Source of the DNA: Singulisphaera sp. GP187
GTDB lineage: Bacteria > Planctomycetota > Planctomycetia > Gemmatales > Gemmataceae
Length of the DNA: 36,308 bases
Direction: 5' to 3'
Assembly: GCA_945861245.1 (NCBI GenBank)
Contig: CAMAUE010000044.1
Span: 1-36,308, forward strand
Part shown: positions 16,998 through 26,149 of the stretch, in pieces
Layout of the letters: every line of letters starts with the position of its first letter
How positions within the stretch are numbered: position 1 is the first letter of the stretch
Made by a program: the position numbers and the translations under genes
Notes under the pieces: generated by a model
What the model was told of the DNA's origin: nothing
The model's database searches: none
Seen by the model: only the letters and a program-made list of their open reading frames with translations

Positions 16998-18734
16998 ATG
17001 CTTCAGAAATACCTTTCTGCTCTGATGTTTCTCCTAGCGGCTCCTCTTGCCTTCGCGCAGGAGTCTCCCTGGCCTGCCATAGTCGCGGGTCACAAGGCGC
17101 CGGAGCCCGGTGAACATCCGCGCTTGCTGTTTCGCAAAAGCGATCTCCCCGCGCTGCGCGAGCGTGCCAAGACGCCCGAGGGAAAAGCAATCATCGAGCG
17201 ATTGCGAAAGTGTCTGAACGGCTCCGACGGCGAATCCATGCCCACATCGTTCAACCCCGAAAAAGGTCCCGTTGGCAGCGACGGCTCCGGCGAATTCGCC
17301 GTCAAGGCGCCGCTCGGAGCCTACACGTTCTCCCACATGGCTGGCTATGGCTTGCTCTACCATCTGACGGGCGACAAGAAATATGCGGAGTTGGGCAAGC
17401 AGTGCTTTGAGAAAGCCCTCGAAGGCTACCGCGATCGCGATCGCCGTTATGCGTTCAAAGCACCCTACGGGCCTCTGCGTGCGGGACCCGTCCTGGGTTG
17501 GACCGCCCTGGGCTATGATCTGTGCTACGACGGCTGGGATGACGAGTATCGCAAGAAGGTTTGCCTGGCCCTGGCGAACTATGACGAGAACGATCCGAAG
17601 AAAAATACAAATCTCCCCAAACTTGTGCAAAGCAGCATGCCGCCTTTCAGCAACCACTACGGCATGCAAGTCGGCGGTGCGGGTCTCGCCCTTCTCGCGA
17701 TCCGCAATGACCCGGGTGTCGATCCCAAGAAAATTGACGCCCTCCTGGCCCAAAGCGAAAAGAGCATGATCCGCAATCTCACCGAAGGCTTCGGCGACGG
17801 CGGTTTCTTCGCCGAGGGGGATGGCACCGGCTCGATGTCCTCGCACATCGTTTTTCTGACCGCACTCCAGGCATGGAGCGTCTCGGCCGGCAAGGACTTC
17901 GTCTCGCCTCGTCCGAACGCGCAGTGGGCTGCTCTCAAGTGGATCTTTCTCACCGTGCCTCGCAATGGCCAGATGGACTTTTGGCCCAAGCGCGGCGGCT
18001 ATCCGCAGAACATCTGGTCGCGCGAAGGCATCAGCGGCGCCGGCTACTTCGCCTATCCGTTCGGTGTTCTCCCCGACGATCAGAAAGCCGCGTTGCTGTG
18101 GTTCTACAATCACCACCTCAAGTCCAACGACGAGAAGAAAGGCACACCATTCGATACGTCGAACCCATATCCCCACCTCGCTGTCTGCTCGTTTGTGAAT
18201 TGGCCGACGAGTTTGAAGGAAAGAAATCCGGCGGAAGTGCTGCCGCGCTGCTACCGCGACAGCAAATGGAACTTCCACGCCTTCCGCAATCGCTGGCAGG
18301 ATGAAAACGACATCGTCATCTCGGTCCTCACTCGCAACGTCAAGGGCTACATCAAGGCCGACGGTGACGGCGGCTTGCAGGTCGCGGCGTTCGGCAAGAA
18401 ATCCAAGTGGGGCAAGGTCAAGGGGACCGAAAAGTACTGGAGGCCCGCCGCCGATGGTTCGGGCATTCTCACCCTCGCCGATGGAACCAGCCTGGCCGTC
18501 GATTTCTCGAAAGCCAGCGGCGCCGACGCGATGCTGGTAACCTCAGGGACGGCGGACGGTACGAAAGTGAAACTGGCCGGCACGACGTTGACCTTCAAGT
18601 TCCTGACGACCGGGAATGAACCAAAGCTGCAAGTGCAGGGCGAGCGCGTGGTGATCGGCCAGCAGGTGGTGTCCATCAAGGATGGCAACCTGGTTCTTGG
18701 CAAGATGGCCGACCCGTGGAAGGCTTCGCGCTGA
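16998..18734 (+). CDS. Secreted heparinase II/III- or alginate-lyase-like polysaccharide lyase
   Basis: A signal peptide (YLSALMFLLAAPLAFA-QE) opens the protein. After it comes EHPRLLFRKSDLPALRERAK, a phrase typical of (alpha/alpha)-toroid lyases of the heparinase II/III and alginate-lyase groups. The helical toroid spans about 30-400; NHYGMQVGGAGLALLAIRND near 218 and GDGGFFAEGDGTGSMSSHIV near 266 are likely active-site segments with His and Tyr. A beta-sandwich follows from about 410 (FHAFRNRWQDENDIVISVLT), as in PL8/PL12/PL15/PL17/PL21 lyases. The expected role is beta-elimination of a uronic-acid glycan outside the cytoplasm; the exact substrate cannot be told. It is divergent from the GntR regulator and 38 bases ahead of a DUF3500 gene, its likely co-transcribed partner. 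Confidence 0.75.
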   Translation: MLQKYLSALMFLLAAPLAFAQESPWPAIVAGHKAPEPGEHPRLLFRKSDLPALRERAKTPEGKAIIERLRKCLNGSDGESMPTSFNPEKGPVGSDGSGEFAVKAPLGAYTFSHMAGYGLLYHLTGDKKYAELGKQCFEKALEGYRDRDRRYAFKAPYGPLRAGPVLGWTALGYDLCYDGWDDEYRKKVCLALANYDENDPKKNTNLPKLVQSSMPPFSNHYGMQVGGAGLALLAIRNDPGVDPKKIDALLAQSEKSMIRNLTEGFGDGGFFAEGDGTGSMSSHIVFLTALQAWSVSAGKDFVSPRPNAQWAALKWIFLTVPRNGQMDFWPKRGGYPQNIWSREGISGAGYFAYPFGVLPDDQKAALLWFYNHHLKSNDEKKGTPFDTSNPYPHLAVCSFVNWPTSLKERNPAEVLPRCYRDSKWNFHAFRNRWQDENDIVISVLTRNVKGYIKADGDGGLQVAAFGKKSKWGKVKGTEKYWRPAADGSGILTLADGTSLAVDFSKASGADAMLVTSGTADGTKVKLAGTTLTFKFLTTGNEPKLQVQGERVVIGQQVVSIKDGNLVLGKMADPWKASR

Positions 18735-18772
18735 ACGTCAGTATCGTCAACCAGAAACAACACGAGGTTCCG

Positions 18773-19867
18773 ATGCACAGCACGCCACAGCCAGATCGCC
18801 GGCGCTTTCTTCAGCAAACCGCGGGGACCGCAGTCGCTGCTTCGTTGGCGGGAACGATTGGCGAGGCAAGTGCAGCGATACAGGAGCCGGCGAAGCAGGA
18901 CAGTCCGTCCGCAGCTCCCATTCGCGCGCTCTATGCTTCGCTCACGAAGGAACAGCGGAACACCATGTGTTTCGCCTGGGATCATATCGGCTTCACGAAA
19001 CTGCCGTTGCGCCTCCATGTGACCAACAACTGGGAAATCAGCAAGGCGGCGATCTCCAGCTTCACCAAGCCGCAACAGCGACTCATCGACGACATCCTGG
19101 CGAGCGTGCTGAGTCAAGGTTGGCCGGACCGTATCAAGCGCCAGGCGCGCGAAGACACGGGCCGCGCCTGGGGCAGTCAGAAAATCGCCATCTTCGGCTC
19201 CCCGGAGAAAGGCCCGTGCCAGTGCGTCATCACCGGCTTCCACCTCACGCTGCGGGCAACCTGTGAACGTCAGCCGACCGTCGCCTTTCATGGGGCGTTG
19301 TCGCACGGCCATCAGCCGAGCGGATTCAACGAAAAAGTCGGCCATCCCGATAATATCTTCTGGAATCAAGCCGTCCTGGCCAACAAGGTCTATCAGGCTC
19401 TCGACGAGAAACGCCGCCGGCAATCTCTGGTTGTCAAGGGCATGCCGTTTTACATGATCGACGGCCGAATCGACCGCCGCAACATTCTTCCCGATACCGT
19501 TCTGCCGGTGCCGCTCGAACCGGATGTTCGTTTCAAAGGGGCCAAGGGAACCTTCCCCGGGTTGCCAATCCGCGACATGACGCGCGAGCAAAAGAACGCT
19601 GTCGATCAGGTGCTCACCGGCATGCTGGAACCGTATCGCCGAGAATACCAGGAGCAAATCCGCCACTGCTTGCGGCGTCAGGGCGGGGTGGAAGCGTGCA
19701 ACCTGGCTTTCTATCAGGAGCACGATCTGGGCAACGACGGCGAATGGGACAACTGGCGCATCGAAGGGCCCTCGTTCGTCTGGTACTTCCGCGGCTTTCC
19801 GCACGTGCATGTCTGGATCCATGTGGCTGAGGACCCCAAGACACCGGTCACGTCGCATTTTGGTTGA
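18773..19867 (+). CDS. DUF3500 family protein with Tat-type signal
   Basis: The start at 18773 follows CGAGGT; a longer upstream frame overlaps the lyase end and has no ribosome binding site. Residues 8-35 form a twin-arginine-type signal (DRRRFLQQTAGTAVAASLAG). The body follows the DUF3500 plan: ALYASLTKEQRNTMCFAWDH, a helix pair QQRLIDDILASVLSQGW, IAIFGSPEKGPCQCVITGFH followed by LTLR, HGHQPSGFN, and NQAVLANKVYQALDEKRR; the final third contains GDGEWDNWRIEGPSFVWYFR-like and HVHVWIHV strands. It is more divergent than the copy at 8792-9703. Its function is unknown; co-transcription with the lyase suggests a part in glycan processing. DUF3500 assignment is by pattern and less certain than for the other copy. 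Confidence 0.75.
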   Translation: MHSTPQPDRRRFLQQTAGTAVAASLAGTIGEASAAIQEPAKQDSPSAAPIRALYASLTKEQRNTMCFAWDHIGFTKLPLRLHVTNNWEISKAAISSFTKPQQRLIDDILASVLSQGWPDRIKRQAREDTGRAWGSQKIAIFGSPEKGPCQCVITGFHLTLRATCERQPTVAFHGALSHGHQPSGFNEKVGHPDNIFWNQAVLANKVYQALDEKRRRQSLVVKGMPFYMIDGRIDRRNILPDTVLPVPLEPDVRFKGAKGTFPGLPIRDMTREQKNAVDQVLTGMLEPYRREYQEQIRHCLRRQGGVEACNLAFYQEHDLGNDGEWDNWRIEGPSFVWYFRGFPHVHVWIHVAEDPKTPVTSHFG

Positions 19868-19975
19868 GAGAGACAGCCGTTCGTCGTCATTCGACGCCGG
19901 CTGGCTTGCCAGCGGATCCGGTGAACAGCATAAGCAAGTTTTGAAGGACCCGCTACCAAATCGGCCTTTCGGGGT

Positions 19976-19992
19976 TATAATTCTGTATGCAG
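19976..19992 (+). promoter_or_regulatory. Perfect -10 box followed by CTGTATGCAG operator candidate
   Basis: TATAAT at 19976-19981 is a consensus -10; the -35 region (about 19953) is weak. One base after it comes CTGTATGCAG (19983-19992), one mismatch from the perfect palindrome CTGCATGCAG at 27328-27337. A protein bound here would cover the transcription start. It lies 24 bases before the ATG of the DUF1592/1588 gene and is the likely promoter of the 20016-25249 unit. Confidence 0.5.
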
Positions 19993-20015
19993 GTTCTGCG
20001 AGTCTGTATCCCGTG

Positions 20016-22232
20016 ATGGAGTCTTGCGTGATTCGGTCCAGATTTTTCTTGATGCTCGTGGTGGCTGCTTGTTCAGCAGTCGGCTTTGCGCTTTTGGTTG
20101 ACTCCGCGCTGACGCAGGAAAAGGCCGCCGAACGTAAGTTCACGTCGGCGGTCGAAAGCAAGGCGGAGTACGAACGGACCGTTGCGCCTTTCCTCAAGAA
20201 GCACTGCATCATGTGCCATGGCCCGAAGGTTGCCGAAGGGGAGCTGGCGTTTCATGAACTCGATATCGACATGAAAGCGAGCACGAGTTCCGGACGCTGG
20301 GCGATGGTGATTGAGAAGCTGGCTACTCGCGAAATGCCGCCGGAAGGACGCGCGAAGCCGAGCGACGATGAATTGAAGGCGGTCACCAGCTGGATTCAGG
20401 CTGAAATGAAACGCGCGGGCAAAAACTTCTCGCGCCGACACGCCATCGCCAATGGCAACAAGATTTCTCACGACAAGCTTTTCGACATCAAGCAAGCGGC
20501 TCCTTTTGACAATCCGATCCGCATTCGCGTTCTCAGCCCCGAGATCTACACGGGCTTCTCGACCGACATCGCCAAGGGACTCTCGCTCGGCCAACCGTTC
20601 ACGCCCGAGGGGCGGACGACCTTCAAGGACATGGGCGCTCCCAAGATCGATGAGCCGGTCGCCGTTCAACTTATGAACAACGCCCTGGTGATCGTCGAAC
20701 GCCAAACCGCCCACAAGATCGAGGGAGGCAAGCTGGTCGCGTTGCCTGGTGCGGTCAAGGACATGTTATCCTTTGTGGACGAGAGCGTGCCGCTCACGCC
20801 AGTGTTGATGGACAAGGCGATAAGCGGGCAATTTCAAAAGATTCTCAATCGTGCCCCGACCGTCGATGAAAAAGCCCGCTTCGTCAAGCTGATGCAAAAG
20901 AACGTGAAGGACGCTGGGCGAGCCACCGGCATGCGCTATGCCCTGGTCGCCGTTTATCTGATGCCAGAAGCAATCTTTCGCTACGAAATTGGCGCTGGCA
21001 AGGGCGACGACAGAGGCCGAATCCGCCTGGCGCCGCGGGAGATCGCTTATGCATTGGCCTACGCTCTGACCGACAAACGGCCTGACGCTAAGTTGCTGAG
21101 TGATGCGATTGAGGGGAAGCTCGACACAAAGGAAGGCGTCGCCGCTGCCGCTCGCCGGTTGCTTGATGAACCGAAGCTGGAAAAGCCGCGCATCTTACGA
21201 TTCTTCCGCGAGTACTTTGGCTACGATAAGGCGAAGGAGATTTTTCAGGAGGACAAGGCGAATCCGGAACACGATCCGCGCGCGCTCGTTGAAGATACCG
21301 ACAAACTGATCGAGTACATTCTCGCCCAGGACAAGAACGTGCTCTACGAGTTGCTGAGCACCAACAAGAGCTTCGTCGCCTACAAGACCGCGGCCGACAC
21401 CAAAAAGAAGCGAGCCGAAGCGATCAAGAAGTTCGAGGAACAAAAGAAAAAGGACCCGGCCAAATTCGCGAATAAGTTGCCGCAGAAAATAGGCCGCAGC
21501 GTCTACACGGCGTACAACCTGACCGACTTCCCCGATCAGCAACCCGTCGAGTTGCCAGCGGAAGAACGTGCGGGCATTCTGACGCAACCGTCCTGGCTGG
21601 CGGCCAACGCGAAGACGGACGAGAACCACGCGATCTTCCGGGGCAAGTGGGTGCGCGAACGGCTGCTCGGCGGCGTCGTGCCCGATGTGCCGATCACCGT
21701 CGATGCGCAGTTGCCCAACACGCCCGATAAGTCATTGCGCGAACGGATGAACGTTACCAGGCAGGAATACTGCTGGAAGTGCCATCAGTTCATGAATCCG
21801 GTCGGGCTGCCATTCGAGATCTACGATCACTTCGGCCGTTATCGCGACAAGGAACCCGTCGTCGATCCCGATGCGACGGCCAAGAAGGTCGACAAAAAGG
21901 GAAAATCGCTCGGCATCGTGTTGCGTGAAATTCCCGTCGATTCGACCGGCGGCATCAGCGGAACGCGCGACCCGGCCGTCGATGGTGACGTGAAGAATGC
22001 GGTCGCGATGCTGCGGAAACTTGCGAAGTCGGAGCATGTCGAACAGGTCTTCATTCGCCATGCCTTCCGCTACTGGATGGGCCGCAATGAGAACCTCGGC
22101 GATGCTTTAAGCTTGCAAACCGCCCAAAAGGCATACGGCGAAAGTAATGGCAGCATGAAAGCACTGATCGTTTCGCTGTTGAGTTCCGATTCGTTCTTGT
22201 ATCGCACCCCGACCGTTGAAAATAAGAAGTAA
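20016..22232 (+). CDS. Planctomycete cytochrome c-like protein with DUF1592/DUF1588/DUF1585
   Basis: This 738-residue exported protein has an N-terminal membrane/signal segment (FFLMLVVAACSAVGFALLV). A cytochrome domain with CIMCH at 64-68 follows, with REMPPEGRAKPS nearby. A DUF1592-type region spans about 260-420 (GMRYALVAVYLMPEAIFRYE, APREIAYALAYALTDKRPDA). DUF1588 spans about 525-620 (AGILTQPSWLAANAKTDENH, RGKWVRERLLGG) with a second heme-type motif CWKCH and FMNPVGLPFEIYDHFGRYR. DUF1585 forms the C-terminus (VEQVFIRHAFRYWMGR). This is the known partner of DUF1552, which follows after 23 bases. Alternative start: GTG at 20028, with GGAG 7 bases before it, is as good as ATG 20016. Biochemical role unknown; probably periplasmic electron transfer. 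Confidence 0.9.
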   Translation: MESCVIRSRFFLMLVVAACSAVGFALLVDSALTQEKAAERKFTSAVESKAEYERTVAPFLKKHCIMCHGPKVAEGELAFHELDIDMKASTSSGRWAMVIEKLATREMPPEGRAKPSDDELKAVTSWIQAEMKRAGKNFSRRHAIANGNKISHDKLFDIKQAAPFDNPIRIRVLSPEIYTGFSTDIAKGLSLGQPFTPEGRTTFKDMGAPKIDEPVAVQLMNNALVIVERQTAHKIEGGKLVALPGAVKDMLSFVDESVPLTPVLMDKAISGQFQKILNRAPTVDEKARFVKLMQKNVKDAGRATGMRYALVAVYLMPEAIFRYEIGAGKGDDRGRIRLAPREIAYALAYALTDKRPDAKLLSDAIEGKLDTKEGVAAAARRLLDEPKLEKPRILRFFREYFGYDKAKEIFQEDKANPEHDPRALVEDTDKLIEYILAQDKNVLYELLSTNKSFVAYKTAADTKKKRAEAIKKFEEQKKKDPAKFANKLPQKIGRSVYTAYNLTDFPDQQPVELPAEERAGILTQPSWLAANAKTDENHAIFRGKWVRERLLGGVVPDVPITVDAQLPNTPDKSLRERMNVTRQEYCWKCHQFMNPVGLPFEIYDHFGRYRDKEPVVDPDATAKKVDKKGKSLGIVLREIPVDSTGGISGTRDPAVDGDVKNAVAMLRKLAKSEHVEQVFIRHAFRYWMGRNENLGDALSLQTAQKAYGESNGSMKALIVSLLSSDSFLYRTPTVENKK

Positions 22233-22255
22233 CCCAAACCGATGGAGTTTCCAAA

Positions 22256-23653
22256 ATGGCCATGAATCGTCGTGACGTGCTGAAGGGAATGACGCTGAGC
22301 GCCGGCAGCGTGCTGTTGTCGCCAATCCTCGACAAGCTCCAGGCCCAAGCGGGAGGGCGAGCCATCACGCCGAAGCGATTCGTCTTCGTCGTCGAAAGCA
22401 ACGGCGTACGGCCCGAGCAGATCGCACCCGTCGGCGTCCAGCGAACCCCGCGCCCGCAGCAAGCACTCAACGGGCCGGCGGAATTCGTGGACCTCGCCTT
22501 GGCCGACCGCCGGCTGCCGATGTCGCTGGAGCCGATCAACGAGTTCAAGAATCGCGTCACGATCGTACAAGGGTTGTCGGGCCGAGTCTGCGGCGGCGGG
22601 CACTCTAACAACTTCCAGGCGCTCGGCGCCTTCGGAGCGGGCCGCGGCAACGGCGGCGAAAGCATGGCCATCGAGGGCGAAACGATCGACGGCGCCCTCG
22701 CCCGCACCATCCCAGGCATCTTCCCCCACATCGGCCTGGGTATCTCCAAACGCCTCGAAAACAACGTGATCTACAACATCTCGGCCATCGCCGCCAATCG
22801 CGCTTTGCCGACGATGTGCAAGCCCGATCAGGCCTACGCCAATCTGTTCGGCAGCGTCGCCGGCGGCAACGCCCAGCGCGAGTTCGCGGCCCGCAACAAC
22901 CTGCTCGACTTCATGCGTGAAGACGTCGGCCGCGCCCGTACCCGCCTGGCCGGTGAAGAACGCGAACAGCTCGATTCGTACCTCGAATCCTTCGAGACGC
23001 TGCGCAATCGCCAAAGCCGGCTCAACGAGATTCAACACACGCTGCGCGAACGCGGTCCGGTCGTGAACAACAAGTACACGAGCGCTGTTGAGACCGACCG
23101 TCTCGACGCCCAGTTTGATATCGGCGCGGCTGCTATCATTTGCGGCTTGACCAATGTGCTGACGATCTCGTCCGCCGCCGGCATTCGCGATTTCGACATC
23201 ACCTTCCGTGGGCTCGGCCTCAACATCGACAAGCACACGATCGGCCACGGCGGCAGCTTCCAGGGCCACACCTGGGCCGACCTCTACAACATGATCCGCC
23301 GTTACCACTTCACGCTGATTGCCGAGCTGGCCCGCAAGCTCGATCGCGTCCGTGAAGGCAATGGCACCATGCTCGACAACACGCTGATCGTTTATCTCAG
23401 CGACGGCGCCGAAGGCCATCACTCGCGCTGCTGGGAATGGCCGATGGTCCTCTTGGGTAACGTCGGCGGCCGATTGCGAACGGGCCGCTACGTCGATTAC
23501 CCCGGCTACGGTCGGCAGGGCCATCGCACGACTGCGAACATGTATGTGACACTCCTGCAACTCGCTGGCTCGAACCGCGACACGTTCGGCATGCGCGATC
23601 AGGGCTTGCGCGATCTTGACCAGACCGGCCCGCTGACGGAACTGCTGGCGTAA
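22256..23653 (+). CDS. DUF1552 family exported protein
   Basis: GGAG lies 10 bases before the start. The N-terminus MAMNRRDVLKGMTLSAGSVL is Tat-like with a single recognisable RR pair. The 465-residue body matches DUF1552, a family related to DUF1501 and the alkaline phosphatase-like fold: KRFVFVVESNGVRPEQIAP in place of the GGPSQ motif, RVTIVQGLSGRVCGGGHSNN near 105, NTLIVYLSDGAEGHHSRCWE near 380 and GHRTTANMYVTLLQLAG near the end. DUF1552 genes habitually follow DUF1592/1588/1585 genes, as here, and the two products probably form a complex. The following DUF1501 gene starts after 81 bases. Confidence 0.9.
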   Translation: MAMNRRDVLKGMTLSAGSVLLSPILDKLQAQAGGRAITPKRFVFVVESNGVRPEQIAPVGVQRTPRPQQALNGPAEFVDLALADRRLPMSLEPINEFKNRVTIVQGLSGRVCGGGHSNNFQALGAFGAGRGNGGESMAIEGETIDGALARTIPGIFPHIGLGISKRLENNVIYNISAIAANRALPTMCKPDQAYANLFGSVAGGNAQREFAARNNLLDFMREDVGRARTRLAGEEREQLDSYLESFETLRNRQSRLNEIQHTLRERGPVVNNKYTSAVETDRLDAQFDIGAAAIICGLTNVLTISSAAGIRDFDITFRGLGLNIDKHTIGHGGSFQGHTWADLYNMIRRYHFTLIAELARKLDRVREGNGTMLDNTLIVYLSDGAEGHHSRCWEWPMVLLGNVGGRLRTGRYVDYPGYGRQGHRTTANMYVTLLQLAGSNRDTFGMRDQGLRDLDQTGPLTELLA

Positions 23654-23734
23654 TCCTTTTCACGCTTACGGCGCAGCGCTCGCGCGACGCCATGCGATCG
23701 CCAATCCGCAAGCGGCAAACAATGAGGCCATTCC

Positions 23735-25249
23735 ATGCTCGACGTCACCAATGGCTCGTCGAATCTCATGTGTGATGGGATGCGCCGGCGCGACTTCTTG
23801 CGCGTTGCGAGCCTGGGGCTAGGCGGGCTAACGCTTTCTGACTTGATGCGCGCCTCCGCGGCACAGTCGCCCGGCGAAAGCTATGTTCGCGACAGGGCGG
23901 TTGTGCTGCTGTTCCTGGCCGGCGGACCGAGCCAGTTCGAAACGTTCGATCCGAAGCCCAATGGCCCGGAAGGCTGCACCAGCATCAATGGCCACATTCA
24001 GACGTCGCTGCCCGGTGTGCGTTTCTCGGGGTATCTACCTCGCCTGGCGCGGATGGCGGATCGACTGTCGATCGTGCGCTCTTTCCAGACGCATCACGCA
24101 GAGCACAACGGGGCACACAAGCAAATCATGACAGGTGACCTGTCGATAGGCGATGGTCAGCCGATCCGCGAACCGGGCATCGGGGCGATTTATGCACGTG
24201 CCGCCGGCGCGATCAACACCGCGACCGGAATGCCGCGCCACGCCTTGCTGCCGCCGACGACGCGCTACCCCGGCGCGGGACGAGGCTTCGCCGGCTCGTT
24301 TGAGTCGGTCGTGGAAGGCGCCCAGTCCGTGTACCTCGGGCCGTCGTTCGCGCCAGTGCAAGCGTTCGCGACGATGGCGGGCGGCGACCAGGCGATGCGC
24401 GCCCGCAACAATAACAACGCTCGCACTCGGCCCGAAGACGCGCCCAATCCGTTCCTCGACAGCCTCGAAGCCCGCATCCCTGGCGCGGAGCTTGACGCGC
24501 GCATGAATCTCCTCGACCAGATGGATCAACTCAATCGCCGGCTCGACAATCCCGCCACGGCGACATTTGGCGTCCATCAACGTCAGGCGGTCGAACTGCT
24601 CCGCAGCGGTACCCTGCGCCGGGCGTTCGACCTGAGCCAGGAGTCGCGCGCCACGCTCAATCTTTACGACACCGAACACTTCCGCAACTGGGATTGCGAT
24701 GACAACTCCCGATTCATGCGCACGTCGCCATCGATCGGTTTTTCGCTGGGCCGACAACTATTGCTCGCCCGGCGGCTGTGCGAGGCGGGCTGCGGCTTCG
24801 TCACCGTCGTCAACGCCAACTGGGATTTTCACGCTCGCCGCGGCATCCCGAACATTCCCGAAGGCATGGGCGTCTTCGCGCCGCCGCTTGATCATGCCGT
24901 CAGCGCCTTTTTGGAAGACATTCGCCAGCGCGGCCTGGAGGACAAGATTCTGCTCGTTATCACCGGCGAGTTCGGCCGCACGGCGCTGGATCGCAACGCT
25001 GGCCGACATCACTGGCCGCGCCTGTGCCCGCTCGTGCTCGCCGGCGGCGGCCTGCGCCACGGACAAGTGATTGGCGATTCCGACCAGCGTGGCCGCGAAC
25101 CGGCCACCGAGCCGATCACCATTGACGACCTGCACGCCACGCTCATGCACACCCTCTTCGATGTGGGGCGAATGCGGCTCGACGTGTCCCTGCCGGCGCG
25201 CATTCACGATCGCGCCCAGCGCGGCACGCCGATTCGAGAGCTCTTTTGA
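23735..25249 (+). CDS. DUF1501 family exported protein
   Basis: TGAGG lies upstream of ATG 23735; ATG 23780, just before RRRDFLRVASLGLGGLTLSD, is an alternative that would put the Tat-like signal at the very N-terminus. DUF1501 motifs are complete: LLFLAGGPSQFETFDPKPNG about 53-72, LVITGEFGRTALDRNAGRHH around 407-425 and LVLAGGGLRHGQVIGDSD. The C-terminal TIDDLHATLMHTLFDVGRMR is the usual family ending. It closes the 20016-25249 unit and converges with the ThuA gene, whose stop lies only 6 bases away, leaving no room for a separate terminator. Its function is not established for the family. Confidence 0.93.
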   Translation: MLDVTNGSSNLMCDGMRRRDFLRVASLGLGGLTLSDLMRASAAQSPGESYVRDRAVVLLFLAGGPSQFETFDPKPNGPEGCTSINGHIQTSLPGVRFSGYLPRLARMADRLSIVRSFQTHHAEHNGAHKQIMTGDLSIGDGQPIREPGIGAIYARAAGAINTATGMPRHALLPPTTRYPGAGRGFAGSFESVVEGAQSVYLGPSFAPVQAFATMAGGDQAMRARNNNNARTRPEDAPNPFLDSLEARIPGAELDARMNLLDQMDQLNRRLDNPATATFGVHQRQAVELLRSGTLRRAFDLSQESRATLNLYDTEHFRNWDCDDNSRFMRTSPSIGFSLGRQLLLARRLCEAGCGFVTVVNANWDFHARRGIPNIPEGMGVFAPPLDHAVSAFLEDIRQRGLEDKILLVITGEFGRTALDRNAGRHHWPRLCPLVLAGGGLRHGQVIGDSDQRGREPATEPITIDDLHATLMHTLFDVGRMRLDVSLPARIHDRAQRGTPIRELF

Positions 25250-25255
25250 GCCCAT

Positions 25256-26032
25256 CTACTTCTGCAGCGATTTTTCCTCGCGGTGGGCAGCCCATATGAT
25301 GGCCCGCGTCAACATGTCGCGAATCGGCGGGTTCTTGTCGAGGTCATTCGGGTCATAACGCGTGTAAAGCGTGCGTTGGTTGTCTCGCTCCTTGACGACG
25401 CGGGACCACATCTGCGGCATCTTGTCCTTGCCCGCGGGGCCGCCGACCATTAGCACCTCGACATCAGGCGCCACCTCTGTGTGCTGGTAAAGTCCGCCGC
25501 CCGGCACGAACGGTTTTACGCCGGCCAACAACGGGTGGTCCTTGTGCTTGTCCACGATCTCGATCATTACGTCCTTGCCGAAGTAGTGCCCGCGATAATT
25601 GACGCCAAAAACCTCCTTGCTGACATCGAGCCAGTTCTGGAAACCGTGGTGTGCCTTGCGCATGCCGACGACGGGTTTCGACAGAAACGCTTTCTTGAGA
25701 ATCGCCAGATGTTCCAGGGTCGGCGAGGTGCGGTAAAGGTTGGAGAGAATGACATCCGCATCCGCGAGCGCATCGAGGCCGACGAACGGCGTTTCGACGT
25801 TCTTCTTGTCCTTGTCCTTTTTGTCTTTCAACTCCTCAGGTCCGACCACACTGCAACGCACACGGTAGGTGTCCTCAAGGTACTTCTTGTACTTGAGTAG
25901 TTGCCCTTTGCCCTCCGTCACACAGATAACCAGATGCAACGGTTTCTTGTCGGCGGGCTGCCCGTGTCCCGGTGCAAGAAAGCCTGCGAGCATAATAAAC
26001 ATGACGGTCGAAGAAACCAACACGCGAAGCAT
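25256..26032 (-). CDS. Secreted ThuA-like protein
   Basis: This 258-residue protein has a signal peptide (VSSTVMFIMLAGFLAPGHG-QP). The ThuA-like core has HLVICVTEGKGQLLKYKKYL, DALADADVILSNLYR, KAFLSKPVVGMRKAHHGFQN, HPLLAGVKPFVPGGGLYQHT, and a C-terminal strand before IRDMLTRAIIWAAH. A lysine/aspartate run (KDKKDKDKKN, near 70) makes a charged surface loop. It is more distant from the two ThuA genes at the left of the window than they are from each other. It lies 117 bases downstream of the esterase gene on the same strand and probably shares its transcript. The ribosome binding site is weak (AGGC). A sugar-related role is inferred from family context only. Confidence 0.82.
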   Translation of the reverse strand: MLRVLVSSTVMFIMLAGFLAPGHGQPADKKPLHLVICVTEGKGQLLKYKKYLEDTYRVRCSVVGPEELKDKKDKDKKNVETPFVGLDALADADVILSNLYRTSPTLEHLAILKKAFLSKPVVGMRKAHHGFQNWLDVSKEVFGVNYRGHYFGKDVMIEIVDKHKDHPLLAGVKPFVPGGGLYQHTEVAPDVEVLMVGGPAGKDKMPQMWSRVVKERDNQRTLYTRYDPNDLDKNPPIRDMLTRAIIWAAHREEKSLQK

Positions 26033-26149
26033 ATTGAAGCCTATTCATGACTCCCCCAAAGGAACTCGAAAGAACGCGGACGGAATATCTGGTGAGATCG
26101 ACGCCAATTCAACACCGACAAAACCGTTGAGTAGTGCCACTTCTCACAG

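Noticed and set aside
18347-20212. A 621-residue open frame on the minus strand across the lyase, DUF3500 and DUF1592 genes
   Set aside because: It is antisense to three well-supported genes, has no recognisable domain, signal or ribosome binding site, and is what high third-position GC produces opposite real genes.
20016-22232. Assembly of a multiheme respiratory complex from the cytochrome-like genes
   Set aside because: Only isolated CxxCH motifs are visible (one or two per protein) and no quinone-linked or terminal oxidase subunits are nearby, so a defined respiratory complex is not supported.
22070-23560. A 496-residue minus-strand frame opposite DUF1552, and a similar 308-residue plus-strand frame at 983-1909
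   Set aside because: Both lie wholly opposite genes with clear motifs and lack any motif of their own.
25790-25840. Lysine/aspartate codon repeats in the ThuA gene as a tandem repeat or frameshift
   Set aside because: The frame is continuous and the run encodes a plausible charged loop; no exact repeat unit is present.
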